This document shows positions 60,736-64,000 of a DNA stretch of 64,000 bases, in pieces. Source of the DNA: CAYTZH01 sp964442285 (lineage in GTDB: Bacteria; Myxococcota_A; UBA9160; JAFDET01). Numbering within the stretch: the first letter of the stretch is position 1; every line of letters starts with the position of its first letter. The notes below the pieces were generated by a model that worked only from the letters and a program-made list of their open reading frames with translations, did not search any database and had not been told where the DNA came from. Location of the stretch: NCBI GenBank assembly GCA_964442285.1, contig CAYTZH010000005.1, forward strand, positions 1 through 64,000, in the 5' to 3' direction. The position numbers and the translations under genes are program-made.

Positions 60736-62328
60736 CTACTCTAGCGGATCGACGGACGGGGGCCGGTCGCGCACGCGCGCCTCGTCGTCGGCCAGCGAGC
60801 GCCCCGCCCGCCAGAGGCACGCGACGGCGATCCCGTTGGCTGCGAATCCCATGAGCATGGCCAGGCGGAGGTCGCCGAAGGCCACGCTGGCGCGGCCGAT
60901 GCCGTAGGGTCCCAGGGCCAGACCGATGAAGGTGATCACCAGCAGGTAGGCGGCCGAGGCCGTCGCCCGCAGGCGCGGCGGCACCAGGTCCTGCACGGTG
61001 GCGGCGCCGCCCCCGATCCAGCCCGCGGCGAAGAGCCCCAGCGGGAAGTTCAGCAGGTAGGCGAGCACGACGCTGTCGGTGCTGAGGAAGGCGTAGCCGA
61101 CGGGGAGCGGCAGGAGCGCCGCGGCCATGCCGAGTCGCAGGCGGCCGTCCACCCGCGCCAGCCTCCAGCGGTCGGCGATGACACCGCCCAGGATCACGCC
61201 GAGCCAGCCGGACGCGGCCGACGTCGCGCCCAGGATGGGGCCCGCCTGGCCCGGGTCGACGCCGTGCACCCGCATCAGGAAGGGCGGGGTCCAGAAGCCG
61301 ATGCCGTAGCCGGTGAAGGCCAGGAAGGCGAAGCCGAGCGCGGCCCAGCGCAGCGACGGCGTGCGGAAGATGAGGTCGGCACCCTCCCGGTCGCGCAGGT
61401 GCAGGGACTGGGCCCAGGAGATCGCAGCGTAGAGCCCCGCGCCGAGCGACCACCACTGCGCGGTGTCGCCCGTGACGGCGGTCAGGCCGGCGGCAGCGAG
61501 GGCCACCGCGGCGGCGGCGACCAGGTTCCAGGTCAGCCCGCGGGTCCCGGCGCCTTCCCGCCACAGGCTCCAGACCGTGAGCGGCGGCAGGACCGCGGCC
61601 AGCTCCCGCCCGAACTCGCGCAAGGGGCGCTCCGCCGGGGGGGCGACCACGCCGTCGGCCTGGCCCCGCACCGGCTCGCGCAGGCTCCGCACCCAGAGGG
61701 CCACCACGAGGCCCGGGAGTCCCACCACGAGGTAGGCAACCTGCCACCCGCGCAGCCCGAAGGGCGCGCCCTCGGGGTAGGCGCCGTTCCAGGCGTCGAC
61801 GACCAGGCCGCCGATGCCCAGGCCGAGGCCCGCACCCAGGTAGATGCCGCTGGAGTAGATCGCCAGCACCGTGGCCCGGCGCGCCGGCGGGAACCAGTCG
61901 GAGAGCATCGAGAACGCGGCGGGGGTGGCGCTGGCCTCGCCGACGCCGACGCCGACCCGGGCCGACGCCAGCTGGCCGAAGCCGCGGGCGAGGCCCGAGA
62001 GCGCCGTCATGCCGCTCCAGACGGCCAGGCCGAGGGCGATCAGCGAACGCCGGCTCCACAGGTCCGCCAGTCGGCCCAGGGGGATGCCGAAGATCGCGTA
62101 GAAGACGGCGAACGCGGTGCCGTACAGGAAGCCGAGCTGGGCGTCGGACAGGCCCAGGTCCGCGCGGATGTCCTCGGCCAGGATCGAGATGATCTGGCGG
62201 TCCAGGAAGTTGAACACGTAGACGACGACCAGCACCGCCAGCGTGTAGCGCGCGTAGGCGCCGCCGATGGCGGGGGCGTCCGGGGATCCGGAGGCCGCGG
62301 TCGGGTCGACGCTGGGGCGCGCGGGCAT
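60736..62328 (-). CDS. MFS transporter, Spinster-like
   Basis: A 530-residue major facilitator with 12 or more helices. FNFLDRQIISILAEDIRADL then GLSDAQLGFLYGTAFAVFYA and GIPLGRLADLWSRR (motif A) are typical of Spinster-type transporters of sphingolipid-like or organic acid compounds. A hydrophilic central loop of about 45 residues (VRGQADGVVAPPAERPLREF) and additional helices (about 270-300) make it longer than usual MFS proteins. ATG at 62328; the opposite ilvD gene starts 44 bases away. Confidence 0.88.
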   Translation of the reverse strand: MPARPSVDPTAASGSPDAPAIGGAYARYTLAVLVVVYVFNFLDRQIISILAEDIRADLGLSDAQLGFLYGTAFAVFYAIFGIPLGRLADLWSRRSLIALGLAVWSGMTALSGLARGFGQLASARVGVGVGEASATPAAFSMLSDWFPPARRATVLAIYSSGIYLGAGLGLGIGGLVVDAWNGAYPEGAPFGLRGWQVAYLVVGLPGLVVALWVRSLREPVRGQADGVVAPPAERPLREFGRELAAVLPPLTVWSLWREGAGTRGLTWNLVAAAAVALAAAGLTAVTGDTAQWWSLGAGLYAAISWAQSLHLRDREGADLIFRTPSLRWAALGFAFLAFTGYGIGFWTPPFLMRVHGVDPGQAGPILGATSAASGWLGVILGGVIADRWRLARVDGRLRLGMAAALLPLPVGYAFLSTDSVVLAYLLNFPLGLFAAGWIGGGAATVQDLVPPRLRATASAAYLLVITFIGLALGPYGIGRASVAFGDLRLAMLMGFAANGIAVACLWRAGRSLADDEARVRDRPPSVDPLE

Positions 62329-62372
62329 CGCGCCCGCATTCTACGGTACCTTCCCGGCCCCAAGGAGTTCCG

Positions 62373-64000
62373 ATGCCGAGTCCGAAGCGCGATCTACCCC
62401 GTCCGCGAAGCCGCGAAGTCACCGAGGGACCGGCCCGCGCCCCGGCCCGGGCCATGCTGCGGGCCGTGGGCCTCACCGACGAGGACTTCGAGAAGCCCCA
62501 GGTGGGGGTCACGGCTGCCGCCAACGAGGTGACGCCCTGCAACATGAACCTCGCCGCCCAGGCCGACCTGGCCAAGGAGGGCGTGCGCGCGGCCGGCGCG
62601 GTGGGGCTGCGCTTCGACACGATCGCCGTCTCCGACGCCATCTCCATGGGGCACGAGGGCATGCACGCCTCCCTGGTCTCCCGGGAGGTGATCGCGGACT
62701 CGGTGGAGCTCGTGGCCCAGGCCGAGCGCCTCGACGCCCTCGTCACCATCGCCGGCTGCGACAAGAGCCTGCCGGGCATGCTGATGGCGGCGGCCCGCAC
62801 CGACCTGCCTTCGATCTTCCTCTACGGCGGCTCCATCCTGCCCGGCTGCTTCCAGGGGCGCGACGTCAACATCCAGGACGTGTTCGAGGCGGTGGGCGCC
62901 CACGCCGCCGGCAAGATGAGCGACGTCGACCTGGCCGAGCTGGAGCGCGCCGCGTGCCCCTCGACGGGCTCCTGCGCGGGCATGTTCACCGCTAACACCA
63001 TGGCGGCCGTGAGCGAGGCCCTGGGCATGGCGCTGCCCGGGTCGGCGTCGGTCCCCAACCCCGATCCGCGCCGCAAGGCGCTGGCCCGCGAGGTGGGTGA
63101 GGCCTGCGTGGAGGCCTTGGCCCGGGACCTGCGGCCGCGGCGCATCCTCACCCGCGCGGCCTTCGAGAACGCCATCAGCCTGGTCATGGCGCTCGGCGGC
63201 TCCACCAACGCGGTGCTCCACCTGCTGGCCATCGCCCACGAGGCGAGGGTGGAGCTCGGTCTCGACGACTTCGACCGCATCAGCCGACGCACCCCCCACC
63301 TCTGCGACCTGCGCCCCTTCGGCAAGTACGTGATGACCGACCTCGACCGGATCGGCGGCGTCCCCGTCATCCTGCGCGAGCTGCTCGACCGCGACCTCGT
63401 GGACGGAGAGGCGTTGACGGTCACCGGGAAGCGGCTCGGGGAGACCCTGGAGGGAGTGGCCTTCCCGGTGGGCCAGGACGTGGTGCACCGGGCCGACGCG
63501 CCGCTCATGCCCGAGGGCGGCATCGTGGTGCTGCGGGGGAACCTCGCGCCCGAGGGCGCGGTGATGAAGACCGCCGGCGGCAACGTGCGTCGGATGGAGG
63601 GCCCGGCCCGGGTCTTCGACGGGGAGCAGGCGGCCTTCGACGCGGTCACCGCCGGCGCGATCCAGCCGGGCAGCGTGATCGTGATCCGCAACGAGGGCCC
63701 CGCCGGAGGGCCGGGGATGCGCGAGATGCTCGCGGTGACGGCTGCCGTGAAGGGGGCCGGTCTGGGCGCCGACGTGGCCCTCATCACCGACGGGCGCTTC
63801 TCCGGCGCCACCCACGGCTACATGGTGGCCCACGTGGCCCCCGAGGCGGTGCGCGACGGGCCGATCGCCGGGCTGCGGGACGGCGACCGCATCACGATCG
63901 ACCCCGCCGAGCGTCGGCTCGAGGTGGCCCTGCCGGAGGTCGAGCTCGCGGAGCGCCGGCGCGGGCTCGAGCCGCCGCCTCCCCGCTTCGAGCGCGGGGC
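62373..64000 (+). CDS. ilvD: Dihydroxy-acid dehydratase (3' end beyond window)
   Basis: 542 codons visible and still open at the window edge; the family averages about 555-560 residues, so only the last few are missing. Fe-S ligand regions: EVTPCNMNLAAQADL, IAGCDKSLPGMLMAAAR and CPSTGSCAGMFTANTMA. Substrate/Mg motifs follow (GGSTNAVLHLLAI, GGPGMREML, LITDGRFSGATHG). It dehydrates dihydroxy acids in valine, isoleucine and leucine synthesis. ATG with AAGGAG five bases upstream. No other ilv gene is seen. Confidence 0.97.
   Translation, partial: MPSPKRDLPRPRSREVTEGPARAPARAMLRAVGLTDEDFEKPQVGVTAAANEVTPCNMNLAAQADLAKEGVRAAGAVGLRFDTIAVSDAISMGHEGMHASLVSREVIADSVELVAQAERLDALVTIAGCDKSLPGMLMAAARTDLPSIFLYGGSILPGCFQGRDVNIQDVFEAVGAHAAGKMSDVDLAELERAACPSTGSCAGMFTANTMAAVSEALGMALPGSASVPNPDPRRKALAREVGEACVEALARDLRPRRILTRAAFENAISLVMALGGSTNAVLHLLAIAHEARVELGLDDFDRISRRTPHLCDLRPFGKYVMTDLDRIGGVPVILRELLDRDLVDGEALTVTGKRLGETLEGVAFPVGQDVVHRADAPLMPEGGIVVLRGNLAPEGAVMKTAGGNVRRMEGPARVFDGEQAAFDAVTAGAIQPGSVIVIRNEGPAGGPGMREMLAVTAAVKGAGLGADVALITDGRFSGATHGYMVAHVAPEAVRDGPIAGLRDGDRITIDPAERRLEVALPEVELAERRRGLEPPPPRFERG

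Overview
The window is about 72% G+C and densely coded on both strands. GTG starts are common and many same-strand neighbours overlap by 4 bases (GTGA or ATGA). It looks like chromosomal DNA of a Gram-negative bacterium: there is an ADP-heptose pathway enzyme, an AsmA/YhdP-like envelope protein, an RND permease, an O-antigen ligase-like protein and a FrdABCD-type complex. G+C, gene content and gene style suggest an uncultivated deltaproteobacterial or Myxococcota-like lineage; this is inference, because no rRNA or tRNA gene is present. I saw no insertion sequence, phage, CRISPR array or plasmid function.

Layout. 1-3973 (minus): a moxR / DUF58 / membrane protein / von Willebrand operon running off the left edge. 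3981-7257 (minus): heptose nucleotidyltransferase and AsmA-like protein. 7561-10343 (plus): small HTH regulator and PtsP. 10445-24403: a surface-glycan region. Its core is a minus-strand operon (radical SAM, WbqC-like, SpsF-like, NeuB, carbamoyltransferase, SGNH, SpsG/PseG-like, PIG-L) that looks like a nonulosonate-type pathway plus decoration. 24607-36257: housekeeping and metabolism (ctaB, leuS, PEP synthase regulator, RND permease, 2-hydroxyacid dehydrogenase, NYN protein, agmatine-to-putrescine pair). 36353-42236: exported alpha/beta-hydrolase-like protein and frdABCD. 42233-52685: a second exopolysaccharide cluster (two related exported jelly-roll proteins, GT4, GT2, GT-C, flippase-like protein, two SGNH proteins, O-antigen ligase). 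52697-59557: acyl-CoA metabolism (class III CoA-transferase, then two acyl-CoA dehydrogenase pairs transcribed divergently), with a 2OG-Fe(II) oxygenase. 59557-64000: BolA, DHH phosphoesterase, MFS transporter and an almost complete ilvD.

The most unusual signal is not a gene family. At seven places a short tandem duplication sits exactly at a gene's 5' end or at a stop/start junction: 1-96, 1109-1162, 4491-4514, 11533-11570, 15217-15270, 28097-28159 and 34089-34154. Most units are multiples of 3. The exception, period 23 at 11533, duplicated a ribosome site plus start codon and created an 8-residue mini-ORF between two genes. Separately, four convergent gene pairs end on the same shared CTAG, each strand reading it as TAG.
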